This document shows positions 54,759-63,895 of a stretch of 64,000 bases of DNA, piece after piece. A program made the position numbers and the translations under genes. Source of the DNA: Azospirillum sp. RU38E (GTDB lineage: Bacteria; Pseudomonadota; Alphaproteobacteria; Azospirillales; Azospirillaceae). The DNA is taken from positions 868,001 through 932,000 of the forward strand of contig NZ_FZOI01000001.1 of NCBI RefSeq assembly GCF_900188385.1, written 5' to 3'. Each line of letters starts with the position of its first letter. Within the stretch, counting starts at the first letter, position 1. A model generated the notes under the pieces. It worked only from the letters and a program-made list of their open reading frames with translations, did not search any database and had not been told where the DNA came from.

Positions 54759-56168
54759 ATGCCGACGGATATGCAGAAGGTGGGGACCGCTGGGCGCTGG
54801 ACGCCTGACAGCTGGCGCGCCAAGCCGATCCGGCAGGTCCCATTTTATCCCGACGAAGCCAAGCTGAAATCTGTTGAGACACGCTTGTCGAGTTATCCAC
54901 CCTTGGTTTTTGCAGGCGAAGCGCGCAGCCTGAAGGCCCATCTGGGCAAGGTGGCGCGCGGGGAGGCGTTCCTGCTGCAAGGCGGTGATTGCGCGGAAAG
55001 CTTCGCCGAATTCCATCCCAATAATATCCGCGACACGTTCCGCGTGCTATTGCAGATGGCCGTGGTGTTGACCTTCGGTTCCGCCACCCCGGTGGTGAAG
55101 GTGGGCCGGCTGGCCGGCCAGTTCGCCAAGCCGCGGTCGGCCGATACGGAAGTGATCGATGGGGTGGAGCTGCCCAGCTATCGCGGCGACATCATCAACG
55201 GCTTTGATTTCAATTCCGACGCCCGCGTGCCCGATCCGGAACGCATGGTGCAGGCCTATAATCAGGCGGCCGCCACGCTGAACCTGCTGCGCGCCTTCGC
55301 CCAGGGCGGCTATGCCGACCTGCATAAGGTGCATCAGTGGAACCTGGGCTTCGTGGAGAAGAGCCCGCAGGGCGAGCGGTACCAGGATCTGGCCAACCGG
55401 CTGGATGAGGCGCTGTCCTTCATGGCGGCGTGCGGCATCACCGGTGCCACCACGCCGCAGATCCGGGAGACGGAGCTGTTCACCAGCCACGAGGCGCTGC
55501 TGCTGCCCTATGAGCAGGCGCTGACCCGCATCGACAGCACCACGGGTGACTGGTACGACGTGTCGGCCCATATGCTGTGGATCGGTGACCGGACCCGCCA
55601 GCATGACGGCGCGCATGTGGAGTTCCTGCGCGGGGTGAAGAACCCGATCGGCCTGAAATGCGGCCCGAGCATGGACCCGGATGACCTGATCCGCCTGATC
55701 GACATCCTGAACCCGGCCGACGAGGCCGGGCGACTGACGCTGATCGTGCGCATGGGCTCCGACAAGGTGGATGACAAGCTGGCCCCGCTGGTGCGCCGCG
55801 TGCTGCGCGAAGGCCGCCAGGTCGTCTGGTCCTGCGACCCGATGCATGGCAATACGGTGAAATCCTCCAGCGGCTACAAGACCCGCCCGTTTGAGCGGGT
55901 ACTGGCGGAGGTTCGCGGCTTCATGAATGTCTGCCGGGCCGAAGGTGCCTATCCGGGCGGCGTGCATTTTGAGATGACCGGTCAGGACGTGACGGAATGC
56001 ACGGGCGGCGCCCAGGCCATCACCGATCATGCTTTGGCCGAGCGCTATCACACCGCCTGCGATCCGCGCCTGAATGCCAGCCAGTCGCTGGAACTGGCCT
56101 TCCTGGTGGCCGAAGGGCTGAAGGCGGCCCGCGATGGCCAGCCCAAGGCCCGCGTGGCGGCGGAATAA
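54759..56168 (+). CDS. 3-deoxy-D-arabino-heptulosonate-7-phosphate synthase, class II
   Basis: 469-aa plant/actinobacterial-type (class II) DAHP synthase, the first enzyme of the shikimate pathway, joining PEP and erythrose-4-phosphate. Motifs: [14 protein letters not shown] with the metal-binding Cys, [55 protein letters not shown] and [18 protein letters not shown] 54759 has a purine-rich GAGGTAGGA before it and gives the usual N terminus; the frame is open farther upstream without family sequence. It is a single gene with a strong terminator. Confidence 0.95.
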   Translation: MPTDMQKVGTAGRWTPDSWRAKPIRQVPFYPDEAKLKSVETRLSSYPPLVFAGEARSLKAHLGKVARGEAFLLQGGDCAESFAEFHPNNIRDTFRVLLQMAVVLTFGSATPVVKVGRLAGQFAKPRSADTEVIDGVELPSYRGDIINGFDFNSDARVPDPERMVQAYNQAAATLNLLRAFAQGGYADLHKVHQWNLGFVEKSPQGERYQDLANRLDEALSFMAACGITGATTPQIRETELFTSHEALLLPYEQALTRIDSTTGDWYDVSAHMLWIGDRTRQHDGAHVEFLRGVKNPIGLKCGPSMDPDDLIRLIDILNPADEAGRLTLIVRMGSDKVDDKLAPLVRRVLREGRQVVWSCDPMHGNTVKSSSGYKTRPFERVLAEVRGFMNVCRAEGAYPGGVHFEMTGQDVTECTGGAQAITDHALAERYHTACDPRLNASQSLELAFLVAEGLKAARDGQPKARVAAE

Positions 56169-56186
56169 GCCATAGCCTCAGCAGGC

Positions 56187-56221
56187 AAAGGCCCCGAACT
56201 GGGCGGTTCGGGGCCTTTTTT
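56187..56221 (+). terminator. Rho-independent terminator after the DAHP synthase gene
   Basis: 13-bp stem AAAGGCCCCGAAC (56187-56199) with 56206-56218 and a 6-nt loop, followed by a run of T. A textbook terminator. Confidence 0.95.
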
Positions 56222-56299
56222 GCATGTGATCGTCCCCGGACGCTCAATCGGTAACCGCATGGCAATGCGTTTTACGCAGCACAAGGCGGCATGGCCCGT

Positions 56300-56959
56300 T
56301 CATGCCATCGGGGCAATGCCATGTTCCATGGCCCAGATCGCTGCCTGGGTGCGATTGGTCGCGTTGATTTTCCGCATGGCATTCTTGAAATGCATCTTCA
56401 CCGTGGATTCGGTAATGGTCAGCCGCCGGGCAATGGCCTTGTTGGAATGGCCGCTCAGCACACAGGCCAGAATCTGCATTTCGCGCGGTGAAAGGTCGGC
56501 ATTTTCCCCGGCGGCAGCCCCCTCCACGGCTGGCGCAGCGGCGCTCTGACCCATGATGTGGGCTGCGGCAGCGGGATAGACCGCCTGGCCCTGCTGTATC
56601 AGGCGCACAGCACGCCATACGGCGTTAAACGAGGCCCCCTTGGAAATATGGCCATGGGCACCGGCACTCAAGCTTTCTGCCAACGCTGTTTGACTGAGAT
56701 CTGAACTGAGGACCAGCAATGGTATATCCGGCAAATATTCGCGCAGCCGCCTAAGTGGCTGGCTGTCAGCGTCCAGTTCAAATCCGGCGGGATCGGTAAT
56801 GATCATGGCCGGTTCCGCCCCTCCCTGCAAAATTTCCAATGCTGCATCAATGGAAGGGATGGGAGGGTCAACCTCCAGCCCCTTTTCCTCCAGCAGGGCA
56901 GCCAGAGCGGCACTGAACAGTTGATCGTGATCCACCAACATGATGGGTCCGGATTGCAT
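56300..56959 (-). CDS. LuxR/NarL-type response regulator
   Basis: 219 aa: a receiver domain (IMLVDHDQLFSAALAALLEE, phospho-acceptor candidate D56 in IITDPAGF, conserved Lys in HISKGAS) and a C-terminal LuxR helix-turn-helix (LSPREMQILACVLSGHSNKA and VKMHFKNAMRKINATNRTQ). ATG 56959 has GAAGGGGA upstream. The receiver is atypical around the Asp, so control by a histidine kinase is not certain, and no kinase gene is adjacent. It is divergent from another LuxR-type regulator across an AT-rich 333-bp spacer. Confidence 0.88.
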   Translation of the reverse strand: MQSGPIMLVDHDQLFSAALAALLEEKGLEVDPPIPSIDAALEILQGGAEPAMIITDPAGFELDADSQPLRRLREYLPDIPLLVLSSDLSQTALAESLSAGAHGHISKGASFNAVWRAVRLIQQGQAVYPAAAAHIMGQSAAAPAVEGAAAGENADLSPREMQILACVLSGHSNKAIARRLTITESTVKMHFKNAMRKINATNRTQAAIWAMEHGIAPMA

Positions 56960-57292
56960 TGTACATTCCCCTTCAAATTCACCAAAAAGAGATTTCGTAA
57001 GGCATTTCAACCCTTAGAAGATAAGTCATCGATCGTGCTGTTGGCCTTGCTGTAAACGTGCATTGAAGATTGCATTTTAGAAAAAATATGCTTAAAAAGC
57101 TGGATAACTTAATAAGCGTAAGAGAAAATTGCTTCGAAATTAGAAATAATTTCAAAATTTCTTCATCTTCTCTAAAGAATAATAACAGATTCTTACGCCG
57201 TGGCCAGAACATGGTTGCGATATGACTTAAACCATATGAATATGCTTCTACCATTGAGTAGAGATCAAAAGGGAATTCAAAAGGAGATCCCA
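56960..57292. promoter_or_regulatory. AT-rich divergent spacer between two LuxR-type regulators
   Basis: 333 bp with no gene. It is much more AT-rich than its surroundings (runs such as TTAGAAAAAATATG and ATAATTTCAAAATTTC). It should hold the promoters of both regulators; no clear -35/-10 or named operator could be picked out with confidence. Confidence 0.5.
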
Positions 57293-58084
57293 ATGTCCAT
57301 GGCCCTGCGGCGGGGAAGCCCGTTTCGCGTTGTCTCCGGTGAATATATGGCCACCGCACAGGGTCAGCCTGCGGAACGTCTCTCTGTGACCGCAAAGGGC
57401 GTGTCAGAAGGGGCGATGCCGACTGGGCGGCGGCGTGGATTTCTGGTGGTTGACCCGCAGGCCCTGGTGCGCCATGGGCTGGCATTGACCCTGTCATCGC
57501 TTCATGATGGGGCACAGTCCTGGCAATGCGGCACCCCTGCCGAAGCGCTTGATTTATTGCAGCAGGGAACGGTCAACCCTGATGTGGTGCTGATGGATGC
57601 TGACGGCTTGCCCGACGACCGCACGGCCAGCGTGGTGGATTTCCTGTCGGCGCTGTCCGGCATTCCCGCCATCATCATGTCAGCGGCTTTTTCAGCGGCG
57701 GAGACGCGCACCTTTCTGGCCGCGGGTGCCGTCTGTTGCCTGCTGAAGAGCGACCCCACAGCGGTTCTGGCAGATGCTGTTGCCCTGGCATTGACCCGCG
57801 AAGGCTATGTGCAGCTTCCCTATGGCCTTATCGCCCAATCGTCACCGGTTAAACTGCCGGATGGCGGGCTGGATCAGACCGCTGTTGCGCGGCTGACCAA
57901 TCGCCAGCGGGATATTTTCCGGCTTCTGCAGCAGGGCTGTTCCAACAAGGAAATAGCCCGCCAGCTCGGCGTGCTGGAAGGCACCGTGAAGGTGCATGTG
58001 CGGGCGATGATGCAGAAATTGGGGGCCCGCAACCGCACCCAGATTGCCATTCTCGCCGCCCGCTGTGATATCAGCGCAAACTGA
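57293..58084 (+). CDS. LuxR/NarL-type response regulator
   Basis: 263 aa with an N-terminal extension of about 45 residues, a receiver-like domain (GFLVVDPQALVRHGLALTL, candidate phospho-acceptor D102 in VVLMDADGLPDD, Lys in LLKSDP) and a LuxR helix-turn-helix (LTNRQRDIFRLLQQGCSNKE, VKVHVRAMMQKLGARNRTQ). The start is fixed by a consensus AAGGAG six bases before ATG 57293. It is similar in plan to the divergent regulator at 56300-56959, suggesting a related pair controlling a shared set of genes. Targets are unknown. Confidence 0.88.
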   Translation: MSMALRRGSPFRVVSGEYMATAQGQPAERLSVTAKGVSEGAMPTGRRRGFLVVDPQALVRHGLALTLSSLHDGAQSWQCGTPAEALDLLQQGTVNPDVVLMDADGLPDDRTASVVDFLSALSGIPAIIMSAAFSAAETRTFLAAGAVCCLLKSDPTAVLADAVALALTREGYVQLPYGLIAQSSPVKLPDGGLDQTAVARLTNRQRDIFRLLQQGCSNKEIARQLGVLEGTVKVHVRAMMQKLGARNRTQIAILAARCDISAN

Positions 58085-58140
58085 GCCAGCGTCTGCACAG
58101 GCCACTCGGTTAACCTGCAAAGGCGGGGCACAACCGATAG

Positions 58141-58200
58141 AGCCGGGTGCGTTTAAACGGAAACGCACCCGGCTATAAGTCCTTGTTCAGCGAGCGGATT
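58141..58200 (+). repeat. Dispersed repeat of a second family, copy 1
   Basis: A 14-bp perfect hairpin, AGCCGGGTGCGTTT-aaacgg with 58161-58174, is followed by AAGTCCTTGTTCAGCGAGCG and GATT. The part ACGCACCCGGCT to GCGAGCGGAT recurs at 63821-63857 with two or three changes. It is intergenic in both places. Confidence 0.75.
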
Positions 58201-58227
58201 AAGCAGGGTGTGTGGGGCATAGGGAAA

Positions 58228-58263
58228 GCAAAAGGGGTGGGCAGCCGGGCCCGCCCCTTTTGC
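58228..58263. terminator. Bidirectional terminator downstream of cheZ
   Basis: GCAAAAGGGG (58228-58237) pairs with CCCCTTTTGC (58254-58263), with an inner GGGC/GCCC stem. Runs of A and T on the two sides allow termination on both strands, nine bases from the cheZ stop. Confidence 0.75.
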
Positions 58264-58272
58264 ATGCCGGGA

Positions 58273-58995
58273 TCAGTCGAACAAGGCGTCGATGTCGGCT
58301 TGGGAAACCTTTTCCTTCTCGCCCGCCGGACCATGCAGGTCCAGGCCGGCATCCTGGCGCGCCAGATTGGGCGGCATCGGCAAGGCCTCCAGTTCCTTCT
58401 GATTCCAGACCGAGATCATGCCCTCGATGCGTTGCTCGATGAAGGCCAGTGCCTGCACCACCTTGGTGATGCGCTGACCGGTCAGATCCTGGAAATTGCA
58501 GGCCTCAAAAATCCGCAGGGTCAGATCATTGAGATCTTTCAGCCGGCTGCTCTGATAGCCGTCCGGCAATTGGGCCCGCACCTCATTGACAATATCTTCA
58601 ATCTCTTCGGTGGAGGCCATGATCTGGTTGGTGGCCTCTTCGGTGGCGCGCACCACAGCCCCCAGCTGTTCGCTGGCTTCCTGGAACTTGTCTTCCTTGG
58701 ACAGCGGGTGACGCAGGGCCGCCATTTCCACCTTGGTGGCCTGGATGCGGCCGGCAATATCGGCAATATCGATCTGGATCTTTTCAATCTGCGTATGATC
58801 GACAGACAGGAAACGATCCAGCTTGTTTCCCAGCGCTGAAATGGCGGCCAATACCTCGCCATTGTCCAGCTCGACATTGATGGGCGGCGGCAGTGCGGCG
58901 GGTTGAGTACCGTTGGACGCTGGCGGCTCGGCCTGGCCGTTGCGCTTGGCACGCTGAATTTCGGCCATGAACGGCCGGTGACGCAACTGCACCAT
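58273..58995 (-). CDS. cheZ: CheY-P phosphatase CheZ
   Basis: 240-aa protein that removes phosphate from CheY in chemotaxis. The long helical hairpin contains the active-site segment ACNFQDLTGQRITKV (Q169, D170 and Q174), and the extreme C terminus VSQADIDALFD is the CheY-binding helix. A Pro-rich stretch near residues 25-40 precedes the helices. ATG 58995 is chosen for the GGGGGATTTA just upstream; the frame continues upstream without CheZ sequence. No other che genes are close, but chemoreceptors occur elsewhere in the window. Confidence 0.93.
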   Translation of the reverse strand: MVQLRHRPFMAEIQRAKRNGQAEPPASNGTQPAALPPPINVELDNGEVLAAISALGNKLDRFLSVDHTQIEKIQIDIADIAGRIQATKVEMAALRHPLSKEDKFQEASEQLGAVVRATEEATNQIMASTEEIEDIVNEVRAQLPDGYQSSRLKDLNDLTLRIFEACNFQDLTGQRITKVVQALAFIEQRIEGMISVWNQKELEALPMPPNLARQDAGLDLHGPAGEKEKVSQADIDALFD

Positions 58996-59229
58996 TAAAT
59001 CCCCCGCTGGAAACGCTGCAACGCCACCCCCCAGGAGAAGCACCTCTTTCGGGGATAGCGGCGGCTACTGTGAACGAAGCGTCTTGCTGCTGCAAGGTCG
59101 CACGGCAGACCAAAAGGTTTGGTTTCATGCGAAAGGGCGTATCACGGGAACTGTTACTGTTCGATGTCGTTCCAGAAGCAGGAACCGGGCGCAAACCAGC
59201 CCGATCCCCCTTCATTAAGGACGCGAACC

Positions 59230-59559
59230 ATGTTTCAACACCAATTGCGCGATCATCTTCCGCAGCCGAATCTGGGATCGACGGAACGGGTATTGACCGC
59301 CCTCGCCGGCGGCCTTCTGCTGGCCGCGGCGGTACGGCGCGGCAGCATTCTGGCCGGCATTGCCGGCGGCGTGCTGGCGGCACGCGGCCTCAGCGGTTAT
59401 TGCCCCGCCTATGATCTGCTGGGCGACCGCAAACAGGGAGCGGTCGCCGACGGTGGCAGCCGGGATGCGGAGACCGGGGACGCAGACGAGGTCACCCGCG
59501 CGGCGGAGCAATCTTTTCCGGCCAGCGATCCGCCTTCCTTCAATCCGGGCATCGCCTGA
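59230..59559 (+). CDS. DUF2892/YgaP-type small membrane protein
   Basis: 109 aa. Residues about 18-60 (STERVLTALAGGLLLAAAVR followed by LAGIAGGVLAARGLSGYCPAYDLLG) match the DUF2892 inner-membrane pattern with a membrane hairpin and a GYCP-x-Y signature. The remainder is acidic and polar. ATG 59230 has AAGGACG eight bases before it and begins MFQHQLRDHLPQPN. Function is unknown; some relatives are rhodanese-linked membrane proteins. Confidence 0.78.
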   Translation: MFQHQLRDHLPQPNLGSTERVLTALAGGLLLAAAVRRGSILAGIAGGVLAARGLSGYCPAYDLLGDRKQGAVADGGSRDAETGDADEVTRAAEQSFPASDPPSFNPGIA

Positions 59560-59568
59560 CCCCCTTGA

Positions 59569-60441
59569 TTACCGGCCCGGCTGGCCGTTTTCGTCACGAA
59601 TCCAGTGGCAGGCGGTGCCGCCCTGCACCGCGCCCATCCCCTGGTGCAGGGCGGGCAGCAGTTCCGCCAGTGCCTCCTCCGTCTGCCAGGGGGGATTGAC
59701 GATGATCAGGCCGGAACCGTTCAGCCGGTCGCTGCGATCATCGTCCGCCCAGCTGAGGTTTGCGGCGAGGATCTTCGGGATGCCGGTATCCTCCAGCATC
59801 TGGTGGAAGCGCCACATGGTGGCCCGGTCCTTGATCGGGTACCAGAGCAGATAGATACCGGTCGACCAGCGACGATGGGCCAGCGCCAAGGCGGCAACCA
59901 TCCGTTCATATTCGTCCGGCGCCTCGAAGGGCGGGTCGATCACCACCAGCCCGCGCCGCTCCTTGGGCGGCAGATGCGCCTTCAGCGCCAGCCAGCCATC
60001 CATATGATGGACGGCCACCTGGGTATCCTGGCGGAAATGACCGCGCAGGGTTTCCACATCTTCCGCATGGAGTTCCGCCAGCACCAGCCGGTCGCCCGGC
60101 CGCATCAGGCCACGCGCCAGGGCAGGGGAACCGGGATAAGACCGGATCGTGCCATCCGCCGGCAGCGTGCCGCCATTCAGACGGGCCAGTTGTGCCAGAT
60201 AGGGGGCGGCGGCAGCGGGCAGGGCAGGGGCCGTGGCCAGCAGGCGGCGGATGCCGCGCACCGCCTCCCCGGTGCGCTGGGCCGCCTCCCCGTCCAGATC
60301 ATAAAGACCGATGCCGGCATGGCTATCCAGCACGAAGAAGGGCGCCGGCTTGCTGCACAGGCGATCCAGCAGATAAGCCAGGACCGCATGTTTCATCACA
60401 TCGGCCTGATTGCCGGCATGAAAAGCGTGGCGATAATTCAT
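59569..60441 (-). CDS. rlmJ: 23S rRNA (adenine2030-N6)-methyltransferase RlmJ
   Basis: 290-aa SAM-dependent methyltransferase that modifies A2030 of 23S rRNA. The N terminus MNYRHAFHAGNQADVMKH is characteristic, followed by FVLDSHAGIGLYDL (SAM-binding), VHHMDGW, and the catalytic VVIDPPFEAPDEYER. Length and motifs are standard. It sits one base downstream of the EamA transporter gene on the same strand, so the two are probably co-transcribed. Confidence 0.94.
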   Translation of the reverse strand: MNYRHAFHAGNQADVMKHAVLAYLLDRLCSKPAPFFVLDSHAGIGLYDLDGEAAQRTGEAVRGIRRLLATAPALPAAAAPYLAQLARLNGGTLPADGTIRSYPGSPALARGLMRPGDRLVLAELHAEDVETLRGHFRQDTQVAVHHMDGWLALKAHLPPKERRGLVVIDPPFEAPDEYERMVAALALAHRRWSTGIYLLWYPIKDRATMWRFHQMLEDTGIPKILAANLSWADDDRSDRLNGSGLIIVNPPWQTEEALAELLPALHQGMGAVQGGTACHWIRDENGQPGR

Positions 60442-60442
60442 C

Positions 60443-61390
60443 TCAACCCATCTTGGTCAATAATTGCGGGGCGGGTGCTGGTGTCTGTCCCAGCCGCGCC
60501 TCCCGCACGGTGATATAGATGCCGCTGGATACCACGATCAGGGCGCCGAGCATCACGCGGGAATCCGGCACCTCCCCCCAGATCAGGAAGCCGTACCCCG
60601 TGGCCCACAGCATGGCGCTGTAATCAAAAGGCGCGATTACCGCCACCGGCGCCCCGCGATAGGCGCTGGTCAGCAGCAGCTGGGCCACCCCGCCCACCAG
60701 ACCGATGGCGACCAGCACCAGGGCATCATGCCCGGTCGGCAGGCGGAAATCGCCACCGGCCAGCAGGGGGCCATAGAAGCAGCCGGTCAGCATGAAATAG
60801 AACACGATGGTGGAACTGCGTTCGGTCGCCGAGAGCCGGCGCACCGAAATCATGGCGCAGGCGGCCAGGGCGGCGCTGGCCAGGGCGAAGGCGCAGCCCA
60901 GCGCCGCTTCACCGCCGGCGGCGATCTGGCGCAGCAGCTCCCCATCGGGGCGCACCATGATCAGCACGCCGGTGAAACCGGTGATCAGGGCTAGCGCGCG
61001 GCGCCAGCGCACCTTCTCCCCCAGGATCAGCACGCCCAGCGTCGTGGTCCAGAGCGGGGCGGTGAAGGCAAAGGCGGCGGCATTGGCCAGCGGCAGCAGG
61101 CTGATGGCCGTGAAGCCGCAGGTCATGGAGATGACGCCGATGATGCTGCGCAGCACATGGCCCCACGGCCGGTCGGTGCGCAGGGTGGCAAGGCCCCCCG
61201 CCCGCCAGATCACCGGCAACAGGATCACCATGGCGAACAGCGCGCGGAAAAAGACGATCTCTCCCAGCGGATAATGCCCGGCCAGCGATTTGATCATCGC
61301 ATTCATGGTGGAAAACAGGGCAACCGCGCCGATCATCGCCAGGATGGCGCGGCCAGTACTGCCGGCCGGCGGCAGAAGAGAGACAGGCAT
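60443..61390 (-). CDS. EamA/DMT-family transporter
   Basis: 315-aa inner-membrane protein with ten predicted helices in two EamA repeats, for example AILAMIGAVALFSTMNAMIK and AFAFTAPLWTTTLGVLILGE in the first and QLLLTSAYRGAPVAVIAPF and YGFLIWGEVPDSRVMLGALI in the second. Such proteins export or import metabolites; the substrate cannot be told. ATG 61390 starts the conserved region; the frame is open for 25 more codons without homology-like sequence. Confidence 0.9.
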   Translation of the reverse strand: MPVSLLPPAGSTGRAILAMIGAVALFSTMNAMIKSLAGHYPLGEIVFFRALFAMVILLPVIWRAGGLATLRTDRPWGHVLRSIIGVISMTCGFTAISLLPLANAAAFAFTAPLWTTTLGVLILGEKVRWRRALALITGFTGVLIMVRPDGELLRQIAAGGEAALGCAFALASAALAACAMISVRRLSATERSSTIVFYFMLTGCFYGPLLAGGDFRLPTGHDALVLVAIGLVGGVAQLLLTSAYRGAPVAVIAPFDYSAMLWATGYGFLIWGEVPDSRVMLGALIVVSSGIYITVREARLGQTPAPAPQLLTKMG

Positions 61391-61498
61391 TTTCGCGTAG
61401 GCTGGACTGTTACGGAGCAGGCCGCAGCCTGCGCCAATCCGCCCCGGTGCACCAGCCCGGGGCACACATGGCAGGCATGGGGCAAGCCCTGGACAGAA

Positions 61499-62377
61499 TC
61501 AGCTGCCGGTCTTTTCCAGCAACCAGTTCATCTTGCTGTCACCGAAGCGGCGATAGCCCAGCTGTTCCAGCCGGCCCAGCACATCCTGCTTCCAGGATGT
61601 CTCCGACCGCTCGATGATCATCAGCCGTGGGTGCAGGCTGGCCGGCGCACTGTCAAAGAAGGGTAGCAGGGCCTGGTCCTCCGCCCCCTCAATGTCGATC
61701 TTCAGCAGATCGATGCTGTGGATGCCCAGCTCCTGCAGCACCGCCAGCAGGGGCCGGACCTGCACCGGGGTGGCATCCCCGCCATGTTCATGCACCAGGC
61801 TGGAACCGCCCAGATTGCTTCCGTCCAGATGCAATCCCATCACCTCTTCGCTGGCGCCAACCGCGCATTCAACATGGGTGATGGTGGCATCGGTGCGGTT
61901 GAGCGACAGGTTCATGCGCAGCCGGCGCACCGCCTCCGGCCCCGGTTCAAACGCAATGATGCGGCCGGCGGGGCCCAGCGTGCGGGCAGCATTCAGGGTA
62001 TAAAGCCCGATATTGGCGCCGATATCGACAAAGGTGCCGTCGCGCGGCAGCCGGCTGGCAATCAGCGCCATTTCTTCCGGATCGAAGAATTGCGGCATGA
62101 ACAGAAATTTACGTTCGCCGACATTATCCCCCGGATAAAGCCGCAGATTGATGCCGCGGACCGCGACATCGAATACCGGCCCATGGATCAGCATAGCCAG
62201 TCGCCGCAGCCATAAGGCCGCCCGCCGCCCCACCGGTGTGACCGGCCGGGACTGGCAGAATTCGATCAGGGCCCGCACCAGACTGTTGGGGGCGTGGAAA
62301 CCGAATTGTGTTGCTGTCTCGGGCTGCAAGGCCTTGTTGCTCCGCATCAATCGGGATATTCGCCCCATCATCGGCAT
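61499..62377 (-). CDS. FkbM-family SAM-dependent methyltransferase
   Basis: 292 aa. The FkbM methyltransferase domain covers about residues 90-285 with VDIGANIGLYTLNAA (SAM-binding), IIAFEPGPEAVRRLRMNLSLN, CAVGASE and the metal/substrate motif LLKIDIEGAEDQAL. FkbM enzymes O-methylate sugars or polyketides, often of surface glycans. The start is uncertain: ATGs at 62377, 62371, 62368 and 62347 are in frame and none has a good ribosome site. It is divergent from potF. Confidence 0.85.
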   Translation of the reverse strand: MPMMGRISRLMRSNKALQPETATQFGFHAPNSLVRALIEFCQSRPVTPVGRRAALWLRRLAMLIHGPVFDVAVRGINLRLYPGDNVGERKFLFMPQFFDPEEMALIASRLPRDGTFVDIGANIGLYTLNAARTLGPAGRIIAFEPGPEAVRRLRMNLSLNRTDATITHVECAVGASEEVMGLHLDGSNLGGSSLVHEHGGDATPVQVRPLLAVLQELGIHSIDLLKIDIEGAEDQALLPFFDSAPASLHPRLMIIERSETSWKQDVLGRLEQLGYRRFGDSKMNWLLEKTGS

Positions 62378-62581
62378 GTTGCTGCGGTTATGCCATAAGC
62401 CGATGGTGCGTTGCGATGGGAATAAGGACGAAACCTTATCGGATAAGGCGGTTTGATGAATGCATCGCCGTTGACAAGGGCGGGGCAGCCATGTGCAATT
62501 CCCCCGTCCTGGGGCCTTTCCGGCGCCAGAAACCGGGCGGTCCCGTGGCGCGGGTCCGCCCCACTTCATTGGGGGTCTTTG

Positions 62582-63676
62582 ATGAAAATGAAGCAGGTGC
62601 TGGGCGTCATCGGCATGGTGGCTGCCATCGCCCTGGGCCATACCGCCATGGCCCAGGAAAAGAAGGTCAATATTTATAATTGGGCCGATTATATCGGCGA
62701 AACCACCCTGGATGACTTTACCAAGGCCACCGGGATCAAGACCCAGTACGATCTGTTCACCGATCTGGAAACGCTGGAATCGAAGCTGCTGGTCGGCAAT
62801 TCTGGCTATGATGTTGTCGTACCGTCGGCTGAACCTACCCTGCGCAAGCTGATCCAGGCCAAGGCGGTGCAGAAGCTGGACAAGTCCAAGATCCCCAATC
62901 TGAAGAATCTGGACCCGGCCTTGATGAAGCTGGTGGAAACCACCGATCCGGGCAATGAATATGGTGTGATCTATGAATGGGGCACCATCGGTATCGGCTA
63001 TAATGTCGAAAAGCTGAAGCAAATCCTGCCCAACACCCCGGTTGACAGCTGGGATGTCGTCTTCAAGCCGGAAAATGCCAAGAAGCTGGCCGCCTGCGGC
63101 ATCGTCTTCCTGGACAGCCAGACCGATATTCTGCCCACCGTGCTGAAGTCCCAGGGGCTGGACCCCAATTCCGACAAGTCGGAAGATCTGAAGAAGGCGG
63201 AGGAAGCCATGCTGGCCATCCGCCCCTATATCAAGACCTTCGTCCCCTCGGTGATCGACCCGCTGGCCTCTGGTGATGCCTGCGTGGCGGTTGGTTATTC
63301 CGGTGACGTGTTCCAGGCCAAGGCCCGGGCGGAAAAGGCCAAGGCCAAGCACACGATCGAATATGCCATCCCCAAGGAAGGTGCACAGGTCTGGTTCGAT
63401 ATGGCGGCCATTCCGGCCGGCGCCAATATGGAAACTGCCTCGGCCTTCATCAATTTCGTGCTGGAGCCCAAGGTGATGGCCGGCATCAGCGACTATGTCG
63501 CCTATGCCAATGCGGTGCCGGCCTCCTGGCCGCTGATGAACAAGGAAATCACAGGCAATCCGGTGATCTTCCCGCCGCCGGAGGTGATGGCCAAGTTCTT
63601 CACCGTGAAGCAGCTGCCGCAGAAGGCTGAACGCGAACGCACCCGCGCCTGGACCAAGATCAAGACTGGTCGCTGA
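62582..63676 (+). CDS. potF: Polyamine ABC transporter substrate-binding protein, PotF type
   Basis: 364-aa periplasmic putrescine/spermidine-binding protein. The signal peptide is MKMKQVLGVIGMVAAIALGH ending TAMAQ. PotF-like sequence runs throughout: NIYNWADYIGE, VVPSAEPTLRKL, LDKSKIPNLKNLDP, DSWDVVFKPEN, CVAVGYSGDVFQA and RTRAWTKIKTG at the end. ATG 62582 has GGGGGT upstream. Permease and ATPase genes are not downstream in the window, as a terminator and an opposite-strand gene follow. Confidence 0.92.
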   Translation: MKMKQVLGVIGMVAAIALGHTAMAQEKKVNIYNWADYIGETTLDDFTKATGIKTQYDLFTDLETLESKLLVGNSGYDVVVPSAEPTLRKLIQAKAVQKLDKSKIPNLKNLDPALMKLVETTDPGNEYGVIYEWGTIGIGYNVEKLKQILPNTPVDSWDVVFKPENAKKLAACGIVFLDSQTDILPTVLKSQGLDPNSDKSEDLKKAEEAMLAIRPYIKTFVPSVIDPLASGDACVAVGYSGDVFQAKARAEKAKAKHTIEYAIPKEGAQVWFDMAAIPAGANMETASAFINFVLEPKVMAGISDYVAYANAVPASWPLMNKEITGNPVIFPPPEVMAKFFTVKQLPQKAERERTRAWTKIKTGR

Positions 63677-63691
63677 TAGCTTCGGAATACC

Positions 63692-63763
63692 AGCTGAGGA
63701 AAGATTGCCCAAGGGGCAAGCTTTCCTCAGCTCAAACGCCGGCGGAGAAACCGCCGGCGTTTT
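63692..63763 (+). terminator. Two hairpins after potF
   Basis: The first is a long hairpin, AGCTGAGGAAAG (63692-63703) with 63721-63732 and an inner TTGCCC/GGGCAA stem. The second, AAACGCCGGCGG-agaaa with 63751-63762, ends in TTTT and is a good rho-independent terminator. Confidence 0.85.
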
Positions 63764-63820
63764 GCATTCTCCAGTGGGCGTGACTCCACAGATACTGCCG
63801 CTGTCGGGTGGCCCGCCCTG

Positions 63821-63895
63821 ACGCACCCGGCTCTAAATCCTTGTTCAGCGAGCGGATGCACGCTCCAAAGCGATTCCGCTTTTCCGCGATCCGCT
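63821..63895 (+). repeat. Dispersed repeat of the second family, copy 2
   Basis: Shares ACGCACCCGGCT and TCCTTGTTCAGCGAGCGGAT with 58163-58199. It extends into a palindrome-rich tail (GAGCG-gatgca-CGCTC, AAAGC-gattcc-GCTTT, then GCGATCCGCTCTAA) that runs up to the stop codon of the acetyltransferase gene on the other strand. Confidence 0.7.

Noticed and set aside
57198-57220. Possible sigma-54 promoter (TGGCC..TTGCG) upstream of the rightward LuxR-type regulator
   Set aside because: The GG and GC elements are 13 bases apart instead of the required 10.
61499-63826. A very long minus-strand open frame covering the FkbM gene and the opposite strand of potF
   Set aside because: Only the part from about 62377 leftward has FkbM sequence; the rest is the complement of a clear potF gene on the plus strand and is low-complexity His/Gly/Gln-rich, typical of antisense reading in GC-rich DNA.
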